DNA from: Liolophura sinensis
Lineage: Eukaryota > Mollusca > Polyplacophora > Chitonida > Chitonidae
Reading direction: 5' to 3'
Length of the DNA stretch: 64,000 nt
Assembly (NCBI RefSeq): GCF_032854445.1
Contig: NC_088295.1
Coordinates: 36,612,510-36,676,509, forward strand
How positions within the stretch are numbered: position 1 is the first letter of the stretch; every line of letters starts with the position of its first letter. Positions 12,900-24,950 of this stretch are shown here, one piece after another. The translations under genes were made by a program, and so were the position numbers. Under the pieces are notes generated by a model. It saw only the letters and a program-made list of their open reading frames with translations, made no database searches and was not told where the DNA came from.

Positions 12900-14020
12900 G
12901 GGGGGAGGTGTATCTTTCAAATGTGGCGTCATTCTTTGATTGATTCACAATGATTACTATGCTGAACGAGGCCATAAGACTACAAGACCGACAGAATACC
13001 AAGAACAACGGGATGTTCAGAAATTTGATTTTACTGACCACACGTCAAGAACGGACAAGGCGCTGTTTGTCTCGGTCGTCCTCTCTTCGCCACATCCAAA
13101 ATTTCGCTGTGTTCGCTGAGTATAAGCCTTTAGCCAAGAGTGAAAAAGGGACGTAACCTTTTTCTGATTGGTTTGCAAGGCAAAATTTTATCCATGAAGG
13201 TTTATGAGCGACCATCGCATATGGATGTGAGCATCGTTTTGAGTTGCTGACTAAAATCTGCCATAAAAGTGATGTGAAACAAATTACGTTTCTTGAAGCG
13301 CTAACATAAAGCATCTATTGTGATCCTCCTTTCTTGGATTGACAGGTTCCTTCCCAGATTGACCTGTCTAACTTTTGTTTCTAAATGCCACCAGTTATAC
13401 AGGCCTATAATGTGAATTCCACTAAACCAAAAGTACACTCCCGTTGAACACATAGTAGATGAGTTTTGTCATACAAGAATTCATAGTTGCAAACTGCGAA
13501 CCATTGAACAAAAATCCAGCTAAAGCCATTTGATTTATCCTTTTGGAGATCGACATAGTCAGGCCGCGATGACCTTGGCCGTTCGATTAGTCGATTGCCT
13601 AATTCAGACAAAAACCCATGACCGAAAGTTAGCTATGTCCGGATCCATCTACCGCTGGTTCTGCCGTCCTCTGACGTAAAGAGATTTACCCATTACCTGT
13701 TGCACCGGAGTGGATAGTGTAAATCAATAACCAACCAAATAAATAAAAATCGGGGATTAGCATTCCGGATTCGGCAACGAGTTAAGAAATTTTTTCCTTC
13801 AGTTAACTTAAAAGTTATAGATTTATACTAGGTTAATGCTGAAGAATTTACGACAACTTCCATAAGATTTTTTACAATCGCTTAAGAGAAGCATTCAGGT
13901 CTTGCTTCAACGTCTACCGTAACCTGGATGCCTATTAGACTAATAGATGTCTAATAAGACGTGCAAGTGTATCCACTTTTCGTGGACAGTTCACACTGGC
14001 ACAGTTAGTATGTTAAGACT
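12900..14020. other. Intergenic DNA, no recognised gene
   Basis: No coding signature. A short stretch ending in CCAACCAAATAAATAAA near 13722-13745 looks like the worn tail of another SINE copy. Confidence 0.45.
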
Positions 14021-14021
14021 T

Positions 14022-14090
14022 GTGAAATATTCTTGAATGCGGCCTAAAACACCAATCAAATAAATAAATATGTAAGTAAATAAATTGACA
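14022..14090 (+). mobile_element. SINE family A, 3' fragment
   Basis: Matches the 3' end of the common SINE: GTGAAATATTCTTGAATGCG, then AAAACACCAATCAAATAAAT and an (AAAT)n tail. Only about 70 bp remains. Confidence 0.6.
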
Positions 14091-14149
14091 TTAGTCTGGA
14101 TTAAAACTTTCGAATCTAATGTATACGGATGAGACTTAAGATTTGTCCC

Positions 14150-14420
14150 TACACGCTGAAATAAGTGTTTCGTTTATCCATAAAGTGCTATGTTTACTAA
14201 CTAAAAACGGGTTTATTATCGTAAAACTCAGAAGTTTACTTAGTAATATGGTGAATATTTTCAAAGTAATTTTGATTTACTATGTACATACTACATGTTT
14301 ATTATAGTAAATATTTTTACATGTTTATCGGCGTTTTACTCTTAATATGAATACAAAATATTGCTTATTGGCCTTTTTACCAAAGCTACAACGGTATAAA
14401 AGTACATTTTACAAGATAAT
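14150..14420. repeat. Region dense in TTTACT/AGTAAA words (possible short one-ended element)
   Basis: Starts near ACGCTGAAATAAG and carries many copies of TTTACT and its complement AGTAAA in both orientations (for example TTTACTTAGTAA and TTATTATAGTAAATA). Three other places in the window (26010, 46105, 55130) have a similar CTG-A-rich opening followed by a different repeated palindromic word. No coding capacity. Confidence 0.45.
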
Positions 14421-14541
14421 ATAGGATAGTAATGCGAATGAAACAAATGTTGTGATAAAAGACATATTTTAATACAATAGAACAAACGTACCAAATTGGA
14501 TCTCAGTTATGTTACTTATACAGACTTAATTCTGATAACAT

Positions 14542-14704
14542 GCTGCCTTCCTCTCCGGTCATACACGTACGTGGGAAGGTCTGTTTGCCGCCTGCGGATG
14601 GTCGTGGGTTTTCTTCCATCATAATGCTGGTTGCCGTCGTGTAAGAGAAATATTTTTTGGTGCGGCATTAAACCCCAATGAGATAAACAAATAAATAAAT
14701 AAAT
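14542..14704 (+). mobile_element. SINE family A, 3' part
   Basis: Carries the family A body: CTTCCTCTCCGGTCATAC, GCGGATGGTCGTGGGTTT, CATAATGCTGG, then GCATTAAACCCCAATGAG and an (AAAT)n tail. The tRNA-like head is missing. Confidence 0.8.
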
Positions 14705-15397
14705 TGTGATAGAAAGTCAAAACAACCAACAAATTTACCTAAATAAGACCTAACATCTACTTTACTGTTGAAATTAGACTCGCCTTTCACTGCTCTCTTT
14801 GATATTCCACCTTTCATAACGATAACCTTTACCAGAACTGTCCACACTCTATACGAAAAAGCTGACCTGCTAATCTCTCCTCCACGCATGCCACCTTCGC
14901 ACTGGGGAGTGTGTAAATTAATATGTCAAACAGATCGTAAACAGCCTTTTACGATCATTTCGTAGTGTGTTTTTTAATGTTTTATCGCATGTTCGTGATT
15001 AGCTCGTCAAAACTGACTTAGCTACGAAACAAAGTAGTGTTAATTAGCTAATTCCGTACCGTTAAGGTTCTCGGAATGGTCAACCATTGTGCTGGTTATT
15101 TTTGACCACTGAAATCAAAAGTTCATTTGTAAATGGCCGGAGAAATCTGCACTTTTCTTAAGTCTTTATAAGATTTATAATTTTATTAAAATTGTGAAGG
15201 TTTTATAACATACAATAAGTGTACATATCCTAAGTAGAAAAATAATTATTAGAAAAAGGACAAGTGTGATTTACTTTTACCACGACAACGTTTGTTCCAA
15301 TAGTAGTTATCTAATTAAATCTGCAAAATTACACACAGAGAAGATTATCATAACACCAAGGCACTCATTCAAATGATAAATAATGCTGTCGTGCTAT

Positions 15398-15460
15398 TTA
15401 TTTATTTATTTGGTCGGTGTTTTTAAGCCGTATACTCAAGAACAGTTCACTTATTCAATG
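15398..15460 (-). mobile_element. SINE family A, 3' fragment
   Basis: Begins with (TATT)n, the reverse complement of the SINE tail, then TCGGTGTTTTTAAGCCGTA and CTCAAGAACAGTTCACTTAT. Strongly truncated. Confidence 0.6.
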
Positions 15461-15469
15461 ATGTTTTAA

Positions 15470-17295
15470 TTTGTATTCACCTCATAATGTCTCTAACACA
15501 TACCAAAGAATCTATGTTTCTAAAAGTACATATTTTAAGCTTGCTGAAAGCAGTTCGCCTATTTGACAAAATTAGTAAAATCTGTTGTGTAGTCATTCTT
15601 TAACTGAGGGCAGTTTGAATTAAGCGTTGTGGTAAAGAAAAGTCACAGCTCATGCAGGACATTTTTCTGAAAATGGACTGGACATTTATCTAAAGAAAAT
15701 ACTGCAGACCCCTTTAATCGATGACGTCAGTGGTATGAAAGCTCTCCAAGTGAAGTGATTGAGTAGACAATCAGCTAATGAGCTTACTAGAGCATACACC
15801 ATCGACTTGGCCAAGGACCGTACCATAGTCTTGGCTTTTAACAAACCAATGCATATAACGAACCGTCTTTCTGGGTTGTACAATCGACAGGCCTTTCACA
15901 AATACCACTCTGACATTAAGAATTGTTAATTTTTGTAGCAATTATACGCATGTAATACGATCACAGGACTTCCCACAATACATCATCAGCAGAAGTATAA
16001 AATGGACTTTGATTTGACATATTTTGTGAAAATGTGTTGGTAGAAGGCAAGTACAGCTCATTCATCCAGTGATTTGTCTTTTTAAAGGTGATATAAATGC
16101 ACATAATTTCGACACAGTGCCATCCTGAAGGAAAACAAATCGTCAGTAGGACGCGGTCAGATGGATCACTACAGAGCAACAAGAATAATTACCAAGCTGG
16201 TTTTTCATCATGTTGTCGGCTGACAAATGTCGGTTTTCTAAGCTTAAAGGTGTTAAGCCATCGACTCAATCGATAATTTAGTCTGAATGTCAATGTTGTA
16301 TCACTGAGACTAAACTGTTCTTTTCAGATAAACAGTGCGCGGAGATTCCACCGAATTACAACGATTGGTGTTTGTCATATATAGACGTTGAAGCGCTTTA
16401 CGCCATATAGACACAGAGCATCCATGACGTTTCCCAACCCTTTTCATAACTGCCATAGCTATATCTAATTACGCTTAACCTGGGATTAGGGGCAGTATAA
16501 GACTTCATGTTTATTACGGCCTCCTGATGCTTTAGTTGCGGCGTGGTGTAAATCTCGTCGAATAAAGCAGTTATGAGAGTTACGGAGGGAAACAGACCCA
16601 AATGTGTAGGATTGACCGTTAGGAACATTTACCGCTGTTCACGCACGCATTAAAACATCCATAGCATAAAGAGATGTCAACCGAATGTTCCTACAATTAA
16701 TTCTTAGCTTGGCCTTACCAGAAATAGTCCATGACCATAGCATCAATTGACAAAAAGGACATTTTCAGGATCTACCCCACTGCGGTCGCCATCTAGATCT
16801 GTATGTCAATCACGTGATCGATGTGGCCACTCAAATGCCATCAAAGGGGAATAATTCTTGGACACGGTGATACATGCCCTCAGACCTCTATTTATTTTCC
16901 ATGAGATGCAATGTTAACGTTTAGTGCAGTAATTAGGGCTAATAACATTTTATGTCTATCAATAGAGTACTGATTCCATATTTGCCTGCAATTAGGCGGA
17001 TGAAAGTCATTCGCAACTCACCTATCAGGGACATTAGTGAGAAATTAACCATTAACCAAGGAGCTATCGCCGGGGTATCCATGATTCACAATTCTTCACA
17101 CAGTTTTAACACCTATATTTCAAAGTGAGTTGTTTTAAAGTGAACAGATATCCGTGTCAAAGATTCAGTTGTGCCAATTTTTGGTGTATATTCACCGCGT
17201 ATAAGCCACAGAATCATTTGAAGATTAAATACTTCATGACACATGCAGGCAATTATCCAGATGCATTTTTTCCAATCTCAGAGGAATAAACGTCT
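15470..17295. other. Intergenic DNA, no recognised gene
   Basis: Only short frames without recognisable motifs. No repeat structure was noticed. Confidence 0.5.
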
Positions 17296-17299
17296 GTTA

Positions 17300-17445
17300 G
17301 TATTTATTTATTTATTTCATTGGTGTTTTACGCCGTACTCTAGAATATTTCACTTATACGACGGCGGCCAGCATTATGGTGGGAGAAAAGTGGGTAGAGC
17401 CCGGGTGAAACCCACGACCATCCGCAGGTTGCTGCAGACAGGTAC
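17300..17445 (-). mobile_element. SINE family A, 3' part
   Basis: Reverse copy: (TATT)n, then TTGGTGTTTTACGCCGTACT, ATTTCACTTATACGACGGCG, CAGCATTATGGTGGGAG and CACGACCATCCGCAGGTTGC. The head is missing. Confidence 0.8.
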
Positions 17446-18133
17446 AAGTAAATTCCGTGTCAATCACAACAGAAATTCATGCGCAGCCTTAAGATGTTCT
17501 GAGACTGGTTGCATTGCATGTAACAGTAAAAGTAAACCTGTCTGTCGTAGTGTCATGGTCATATTCTTCATTATACGACGTCAATCAATCAAGTCATGTA
17601 ACAGGAATCTTTTGTAATCTTCGCGATATCACTGAGTTTCTGGATGGCTAAGTTTGATGCCGCAAGCCAATGGACAGCAATATTGTATAAGGGAAAATGT
17701 AGAATAATGGCGCTCTGCCATGATCAACTCTGGCTTTGGATAAGCTGGTTGTCAAGGTGACTAAGGGCGGTGGTTTCTAAAGGAAAAAATTGATGTTAAG
17801 GTCACCATTAGAACGAAATCAAGAAAAAAGCATTTATAATAAAATAAATTTTCCAGCTGGGTTTTAAGGTGGCGTCCTATTTTACTTTTTTCCCTCACAT
17901 TTGGCATCTTGAAAAGACAGTTTGATAACTTTCCAGTTTCGAAATTTAAATAGATACCAGTAGTAAAGCTCCTAGATCAGTGAATATAAAAACCACATTG
18001 GCAAGACTCGAAGCACACAATCCTAGGAAATTCACATCAATGCGCAATGAATTGTTTTAACTTTTTTTTTGTACATGCGATCGCCTCAACTTTCTCTGTT
18101 ACTAGGTCCTGCCCAATCTACCAGACAAACACA

Positions 18134-18300
18134 TTTTTTTTTATTTATTTACTTATTTATCTGATTGGCGTTTTATGCCGTTCTCAAGAATATTTCACTT
18201 ATACGACGACGGACAGCATTATTGTGGGAGGAAACCAGGCAGAACCCGGGAGAAATCTACGACCGTCCGCAGGTTACTGAGAGACCTTCCCACGTACGCC
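18134..18300 (-). mobile_element. SINE family A, 3' part
   Basis: Reverse copy: a T-rich (TATT)n tail, then TTGGCGTTTTATGCCGTTCT, TTCACTTATACGACGACGG, GAAACCAGGCAGAACCCGGG and CCTTCCCACGTACG. It ends before the tRNA-like head. Confidence 0.8.
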
Positions 18301-18575
18301 AGTTTATTGTGACAGCACACATATATTTGAACGCCTCGGTATTGACTGCGTTTGTAACAGGGGAATAAACTTCACTATTTATGTATCTGTCAGCCAGTTT
18401 CCATGTCCGTCGATATAAGAGGTTTGTTTAAAAGCAAGATACATACGAGAACTAATCGTTTTTTTTTTAAAGATACATGTATGTGTTCTGTTATGCCGAC
18501 AAGGATCATCGCTTACCTGTCCATTTAACATTAACCGCAATGAAGCGATGGAATAACGGAGTCATGTACTTTTGA

Positions 18576-18815
18576 TTGCCTCACCTTGCGCACAGCATTG
18601 AGAGGTTAGTGCAAGGAAACAGGACTGGTTTGCCCTGTGTCAGTATAATGTGACTGGGTGGGATTCCTGGTGTTTTCGGCGTGATACCTCAGTGGCGGCA
18701 GCACTTTGGTGACATGTCACAAGAAAATGTACACACGCCTAATGACTTCTCGGGGTCATATGGCTGAAAAATTGTTAAATACGCTGTCAAACCCAAAACA
18801 TACAAACACACATAT
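18576..18815 (+). mobile_element. SINE family B, body and 3' end
   Basis: Aligns with the copy at 7879-8240: a CACAGCATTGAGAGGTTAG word, TTTGCCCTGTGTCAGTATAA, TGGCGGCAGCAC, TGTACACACGCCTAATGAC and GGTCATATGGCTGAAAAATT. The tRNA-like head is not clear in this copy. Confidence 0.7.
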
Positions 18816-19129
18816 ATACCAGTTTAATATTGTGGGTCAACACGTAATTATTATTATCATCTTGATTTCTGGAATTGTAGTCCATATCATGTGTAAGTAT
18901 ACACAAGAAATTATTAGGGTAGAGAGGAAAAACGAAAAAGATAAATAAATACACATACTAATAAGAAAACAAAAATGTTTAAGGCCATGCGGTATTTTGA
19001 AATAGTCACTCCTACAATATATGGTTTATTTATTTAGGACACCAAGCGGAATCCGGGAAATAGCCACAAGCATATGAAAATGTTATTCTAACCCATACTG
19101 GCGTTCTACATAAAAGAAACAAATTCATT

Positions 19130-19480
19130 GCCGCCGCTCATCACTTCATCAAATAGCAGTTCATTGCTTTGTAACATCTATTCACCGCTTAATCGCCAGA
19201 TCGCCTAGTCGCTCCATTGTTCCATCACAACATAGTTCCATCGTCACATCGAAACATTGACGCATTGTCTTGAAACATGTCGTCACCGTTTAATCGCCAA
19301 TCGCTTCGTTGCTTCATTGTTCCATCACATCACTCGACGGAACCGTCGATTAATTGCTTTATAACATCTCTTCATAGATTGATCACTGCATCGTTTCGCC
19401 GTTCAGTCATGTCACAGCATCTTTCAATGTCGGCATTGTATCGCTCCGTCGGTCACTGTGTTAACGCTTTAACCGCTGCG
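19130..19480. repeat. Degenerate repeat rich in CATCG/TTCATTG words
   Basis: Low-complexity DNA built of short, diverged words such as CATTGTTCCATCACA and CGTTTAATCGCCA. A stretch near 19180-19240 recurs in changed form near 19285-19345. A 107-residue open frame across the region follows the repeat and is not taken as a gene. Confidence 0.5.
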
Positions 19481-20212
19481 GGCGGTGGACTTTTCGGAAC
19501 ATTATTCCAGGGTAAACTTGGAATGTATCAAATCCAATTAAGTTTCTTACTAAATATAATTCGTTGTCCCGTTCTCTGTTACGTCCATATTTTTGTGTAA
19601 ATGTTTACTGGATCACAAAACTTTTGAACAATTACATGGAATAAAAAAAACTTCATTCATTTCCAAAATCGAATCGTGTGTACCGGAAAGATTTCAATGT
19701 CTAGCTGGTACTTGTCTCAAGATTTACTAAACAGAAACTACATTTTCGGCGGCGGAAACGCTTACACTGTGAATTGTTATTCTCTCCACGATCTAGATGA
19801 CCATTGTCCAGTTCGATTGCTGGACTAAATCGTGATTTTCGAATTATCCTAGGAACCTTTATTGGCAAGTGTACATTGCCACCGGCAGTTTGATGAGTAG
19901 AAGAACGCTGTAATTTCTCACCAAACATCACCGCTTGTCTCCACAAGATGTCTGGTAAGCGTGCTATTGGCGTATGGGACCTGAGAGAACCAGCAAACAA
20001 GCCCGGTTATTTGCAGAGGAAACACAACCACGAGCGTGGGGTAATTCTCAACCAGAGTCAATGTAATGGTAGTCCTCACGTGTCTATTTGTCCCGCTGAT
20101 CTTGTGTCATTGGATTCCTCAACCTCTCACCTCCCCTCCCCCCCCCCCCCCGCCACCCTCTCTTCTCCAAACTTTTGCTAACGCAGTTTTCAGCCTTACT
20201 TGTCGAGGAAAT

Positions 20213-21434
20213 TCAGAGACTGGGAGAAGTTATTGATAAACCTGCTTGGCGGTCATCACTGAGTGTCTTCACCCTGATTCGGGTCACATTTGTTCCCTCT
20301 TTAATAGCCCGTCTAGTTCCTGTGGGCCCCATCCGATTTCGGCGGCACATTAATGCATTTGTAAATTTGTTCTTGAAGTCCTCGTTCATTATTGTATAAA
20401 CAATTGGGTTATAACAAGTACTGCTCATTGCTAACAGTTGTAGATAATGGCGAATCCACAGATCTTTGGACAGCTTTCGTTTAAGGCCAAAAAACGTTAA
20501 AGAGCAGCAAAGGTAGCCAGCAGACAGCGAAGAGAGTCACGACAATCACTAGCATCTTTATAACTTTCTTTTTCATTCGTGTGTTTTTGTTGCCAGCGCG
20601 CAAAACCCGCACTCCGATTGGTTTTCTTATCCACAGGCGATAGGCGATAATTCCATAGAAAATGATCATGACTGAAAATGGCGCAATGAAGAGCACACCA
20701 AATTGAAACCACTGGAAAACAAGTTCTTGGACATCGGTTCCCAGCCAGGCACACAAAGGGTAACTGGACTGGTCCCAGTTTTGAGAAGAATTAGAATCGC
20801 CGCGGGAATAATTTACTTCGACGTTTTCTATTTTATAAAACACGACATTTGGAACAGCAGACAATGCCGCTAGGAACCAGACAAGACACAGAAGAACGCC
20901 CACGTGACCGGGGGTATTGTACAGTCTTAACTTCAAGGGATGGACGATGGCTTTGTATCTGTCTAAAGCAATGCAACACAGAGTTAGAGAGCTACAGGCA
21001 ACGGCCACAGTCATGACATACGGAACCATCTTACAGGCAAATGGCCCAAACACCCAATACGTGGTATGAACACTGCCCAGATTTACTGGCATGCAGGTTA
21101 TGGCCATGAGGAAATCGCTGACGGCTAAAGACACGATAAAACTGTTAGTGGTCGATCGCATTAAGGGGTTAAACACAAACGTCACTACCACTAAAATGTT
21201 TTCCAATACCGCCACAGAGAAGGCCAAGCGTACAGAATCGACAGATGACCTTCGAAGCAAAGTCTGTGGAGAAAAAATGATCCAGAGGTGGTCCGAGTTG
21301 AGAAGTGGCCCCGAGTACCCTAACACAAGAAACTGCCTCCTCCCCCAAGGTTCCATTGTCCTTTGACAACAGCTTCTCACAAAGCATTCGGTAAGCCAGG
21401 AAATCTCCTGTCCAGATATATTCATTGCCTTCAT
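20213..21434 (-). CDS. Intronless class A peptide GPCR with an apparent frameshift before TM7
   Basis: All seven membrane segments are encoded without an intron. There is one N-glycosylation site at the start (NIS, residue 5). TM1 is near residues 70-88 with ENILVVVTF. TM2 contains SLAVSDFLMA. The TM3 Cys is in FACKMVPY, and DRY is at residues 158-160. ECL2 has its Cys in PLCAWLG. A KKKVIKML word sits at the TM6 base, and CWLP is at 305-308. The first frame ends at 20481. TM7 (CYNPIVY) and the tail, with NEDFKNKF, continue in another frame to the TGA at 20213. The shift maps to a T6 run on the coding strand (20489-20494), where five T would keep the frame. This may be a sequencing or assembly error or a young pseudogene. 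The usual Gly before the TM1 Asn is Glu here. The NPLMRSTTNSFI word and overall pattern resemble neuropeptide receptors (QRFP/NPFF/CCK-like); the ligand is unknown. Confidence 0.88.
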
Positions 21435-21439
21435 TCTGC

Positions 21440-22000
21440 ACGTTCTCGTTTTACCTCATCTCATATATCCGTCCGCCTATCGTCAGTTTTATACTGTACG
21501 TCTTTCTGGGTCAATATTAGGTTGATTTGGTAATCTTTTGGTTACTTCCTAACCAGCACTAAAGAGCAGCTATTCGGAAACACGAGGCGTAAGACTGCAA
21601 ATAGACCTCTTCCGAATTTTAAATGGCTTTAAAAGTTAGCCTGGCACATAGTTGTACTTTATTCTGAAAATGACGGTAGTGGTGTCAGATTTTCTCGTTT
21701 CTATGCCTTGACGCAATCTGTTCACCGATAGCGGTGTTTACACAACAGTTCATGGACTGCCGTCAATTACTCCTTGATATCGGTGCTACGGCGTTAGCCA
21801 TACTTTAGCTCAGGTTATTATTATTATTTGGTGAAATCAAGATGCATAAAATGGTTATAAGTGAAAATTTTCCGTTGTCTATAACAAAATGTACAGTACA
21901 TACTTATACTGTATATTTGCTTTAAACCATGCAGGATTCTAATAGTGGACTATGCATCTAGGAGTCTGTTTCCTTTGCTTTGTTTTCATGTGCAGCACTC
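21440..22000. other. Upstream region of the intronless receptor, nothing recognised
   Basis: On the minus strand this would hold the receptor promoter. A TATATG word lies about 20-30 bp above the ATG, but a core promoter cannot be assigned. No coding signature was seen. Confidence 0.4.
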
Positions 22001-22009
22001 CAGAAACGA

Positions 22010-22245
22010 ATCTGTTAAATTTAACAGAAAGTCTGTTGCCTGAGTGATGCTAGAGTTTATTCTGTTATTACATCAAGATTTTCATATTTAACATAATATA
22101 CTGTTAGTCTAATAGAATCGCTATGTTGAATAAATAGAATACACGTATGTGTGTGTTACATTTCACAGAATAACCTGCTGCAATAACAGAATATATTCTA
22201 GCATCACTCAGATTCAGATTTTCTGTTAATTTAATAGATTATTAT
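22010..22245. mobile_element. Short inverted-repeat (MITE-like) element, about 235 bp
   Basis: The left end (about 22015-22065) carries AACAGAAAGTCTG, then GAGTGATGCTAGAG, then ATTCTGTTATT. The right end (about 22188-22240) read on the other strand carries AACAGAAAATCTG, GAGTGATGCTAGAA and ATTCTGTTATT in the same order. The arms are roughly 50 bp and well matched. The core has no coding capacity. A non-autonomous DNA transposon is the simplest reading; the superfamily is not determined. Confidence 0.72.
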
Positions 22246-22567
22246 TTTGAGAGCGATTGTCTATCCGGTGACAGCACAAGCTGCACTTCTAGTTCTAGAC
22301 TAGAGACACATAATAAATTGCAATTAACATCACTGCATTTTGTTTGCTTGTAGTCATAGCGCTATTGAGATCTCTGAGTTGCTGCAATTGAAGGACTTAC
22401 ATGAACGGCTACTATAAAACCCTAACTGAAGCCGGGTTTTTACTTTGTTACGTGTGACTAAATTCAGGATGCCCTTGTCGCTTATCTGGTATTATTCACT
22501 AGGCTGTAGTCTTTTATATTATAACCAATCTACAATCTCAAACCTTTCTTCCAATAAGAGTTATATT

Positions 22568-22602
22568 GTTTTTTTTTTTTATTGCGGGGGGGGGGGGGGG
22601 GA
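22568..22602. repeat. Adjacent homopolymer runs (T then G)
   Basis: A run of about 11 T is followed by a short spacer and then a run of about 17 G. Length in such runs is often unreliable in an assembly. Confidence 0.8.
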
Positions 22603-22649
22603 GCGGGTTCAATTTCAGCACATAAATATCTAGGTATTCAGTGGACTTC

Positions 22650-23515
22650 TCTTATAGCCTACTTCTTTCAGCGAGTCGCCTATATTCAGCTGTCTGTAAA
22701 ATCAGTCATATTCGCTACACAAATTGTCTTTAATCAGTGAAACGTAACAACACAAGCCCTACACATTGATATGATGAACGCCCATATTATTACAAAGAAA
22801 ATAAAGTTAGAGTGCTTTTTTCTAATTCATAACGTTAAAGTTCATAATCTTGGTTTCGACGGCCAGAACCCATTGCCTCGAGTGACGACAGAATTATTCA
22901 AAAACCAGGGGTATGCTGGGTATTGGGCGAAATTCAACACGTTTTGATTGAGGGCGACACCAGTTACCTAAAATGCTATCGACCTAGATGTAAACACTGT
23001 TACTGACACATCCATATTCGAAATTGTTTAACCTTTCGTTATAATATAACCTGAATAAATGAGTTTTATTTTATCGCTTGTAGTACACGATCTCACGGAA
23101 GCATAGACTTACAAATGTAAGTTAGAAAAGTAGAGCGATGTAGTATTTTCGCGGAGACAGTAGTGCAGGCTTTGACTGTGTGGAGTTTGCTCTAACCGTT
23201 TGTTAGTGCACCCGCTGTAAAACAATTACTCTCCACGCCCATTGTCCTGCATGCAACATGATTTTGAGTAATCATGACATCACACGAGGTATTGCGTTCT
23301 TCGTGTCGAAACTAAGCTTGTGGAGTTTAACATTATGAATTAGAAAGAGTATTCTAACTGCATTTTGTTTGTAATAATATGGGCGTTCCTCATATCAATG
23401 TGTAGAGCTTGTGTTGTTACGCGTCACTGATTAAATGCAATTTGTGTAACGAGTATAACTGATTTTAAAGATAGCTGAATATAGGCGACTCGCCAAACGA
23501 AATAGACTATAGTCT
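22650..23515. mobile_element. Fold-back element with arms of about 260-290 bp
   Basis: The left arm (about 22650-22935) and right arm (about 23230-23515) are reverse complements at roughly 80% by eye. Shared blocks, in order from the outside, are GCGAGTCGCCTATATTCAGC, AAATCAGT, CTACACAAATTG / GTTACACAAATTG, CGTAACAACACAAGC, CTACACATTGATATGA, GAACGCCCATATTATTACAA, CTAATTCATAA and TTTCGAC. About 290 bp of unrelated DNA lies between. There is no open frame of note. Long inverted arms around a short core are typical of a fold-back or long-TIR DNA element; the family is unknown. Confidence 0.8.
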
Positions 23516-23519
23516 ATAC

Positions 23520-24430
23520 GTGAGACCAAACTGAAATGAGGTACTGAAATAAATTGGCCTTTTTTCAAACATTTTCCCACACGTTGCGAATTCCTCCACT
23601 ATTGAGATGTCATTACCAAGATGATTAGATGGTATTTTAATGTTGCTTAAACGCCGTGATCCGAGTTATTACGCATGTCACATTCCTAAATAATGGTGTT
23701 TTTACTAGATGGCCAGTATCCCATGGATGGAATCGAAATTACAATAGCATTGACGGAAGGCAGTAATAAAAGCAAAACCCACCTAATGTTCACATGTCCA
23801 CAACCCAAGAGCAATCACAAGAAGTCGGTGTTAGCATGACAACCTGCCAATCTCTTGTTCGACCAGGTACAATAAGATGAGGCACTGGCAGTTCGCCATA
23901 ATTGGTGTGGCTTCGTCTTGTCATTTTGATGGTCTCATTTGGATTTTTTATTGTTTGTGTCACAAGTGAGTGTCACTCTGTAGCCAGACAAATCCACATA
24001 TACTTGAAACGCGGGGAAAACATTTAAAGTTATAGCAATATTTCACGCAGGTTTACGTAAAACAGCTAATTCTGAAGTGTACCGGTACCAATTTTCTATA
24101 TTTAATTTATATATTTATTTAAAAATATATCATCAACGTAAAAAATCTGCTGTCGACAGGCCGTGTCTGCATATCTGTTTCTTTCGGAGTTGAGTTCTGG
24201 AAGCGGGTTTTGTGTGTCTGGACGAGTTAACGCGCTTGTCGTTCAATCGTTAGGTCACAAAAACTTTGGGTTCAATCCTAACCTTGGACAGGAAATTTAT
24301 GGATCCTTCACTCAATATTTGTAGGTCATGGTGACAATAAGCGGTCTACGATGCTTACGTGACCGTTCAGCAGAACGACTGTTAAACGCCACTTGTTTTC
24401 TGTCAGTATGATGTGCATATCAATTTGTCA
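23520..24430. other. Intergenic DNA, no recognised gene
   Basis: No coding signature. A weak tRNA-like stretch near 24225-24290 (AACGCGCTTGTCGTTCAATC followed by GGGTTCAATCCTA) may be the head of another short interspersed repeat. Confidence 0.4.
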
Positions 24431-24437
24431 TGCATAA

Positions 24438-24580
24438 ATGGGAAAGTTTTCCAATGGCTTGCCAAAGGTCGATGATTTGCCCCTGGCACAACGGTTTCCT
24501 TCAACCACAAAAACTGACCGCTGTCATATAAGTGAAAACGTCTTGAGAATGGCGATAAACGATAATCAAATAAATCAAAT
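24438..24580 (+). repeat. Dispersed repeat, family C fragment
   Basis: Contains TGGGAAAGTTTTCCAATGGC, TTGCCAAAGGTCGATGATTT, AACTGACCGCTGTCATATAA and GTGAAAACGTCTTGAGAATG, ending in AAATCAAATAAATC. Related words occur at 34943-35003 and, in changed form, near 38660-38720. It resembles SINE family A at its 3' end (a CATATAAGTGAAAA word and an A-rich tail). The label C is mine. Confidence 0.55.
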
Positions 24581-24950
24581 AATTCAAAACTGGTTTCAAA
24601 CACACGCTCTTGTTCATGTTTCTGAGTTTTTAGAACACACGAATGTCCAGTGCCTGCAAATCAGTTTCAAATGAAGCAGCAAAAAAAATGAAGAAAAGGA
24701 TGAAGCTCCACAATAACCATAGGATTTTCACATTCCTACGCATACTCAACTCACTAACTTCTTCACACCGGACGGACTTCCACATGCGCACAATGTGTTA
24801 CCACATGAAACTCAGTAACCCATTGAGTCTTCTTGATAGTTTCCCTGACGGTAAAATGAAATGACTGTAGAGCAAAACTAAACACAAGTAACCTGTGAAA
24901 AATCAACGTCTGAAGTCGATCAGGACTTAACGCTTGCGAATTTTTATAAT

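Noticed and set aside
19277-19600. A 107-residue frame rich in Ser and His
   Set aside because: It follows a degenerate low-complexity repeat and has no family resemblance.
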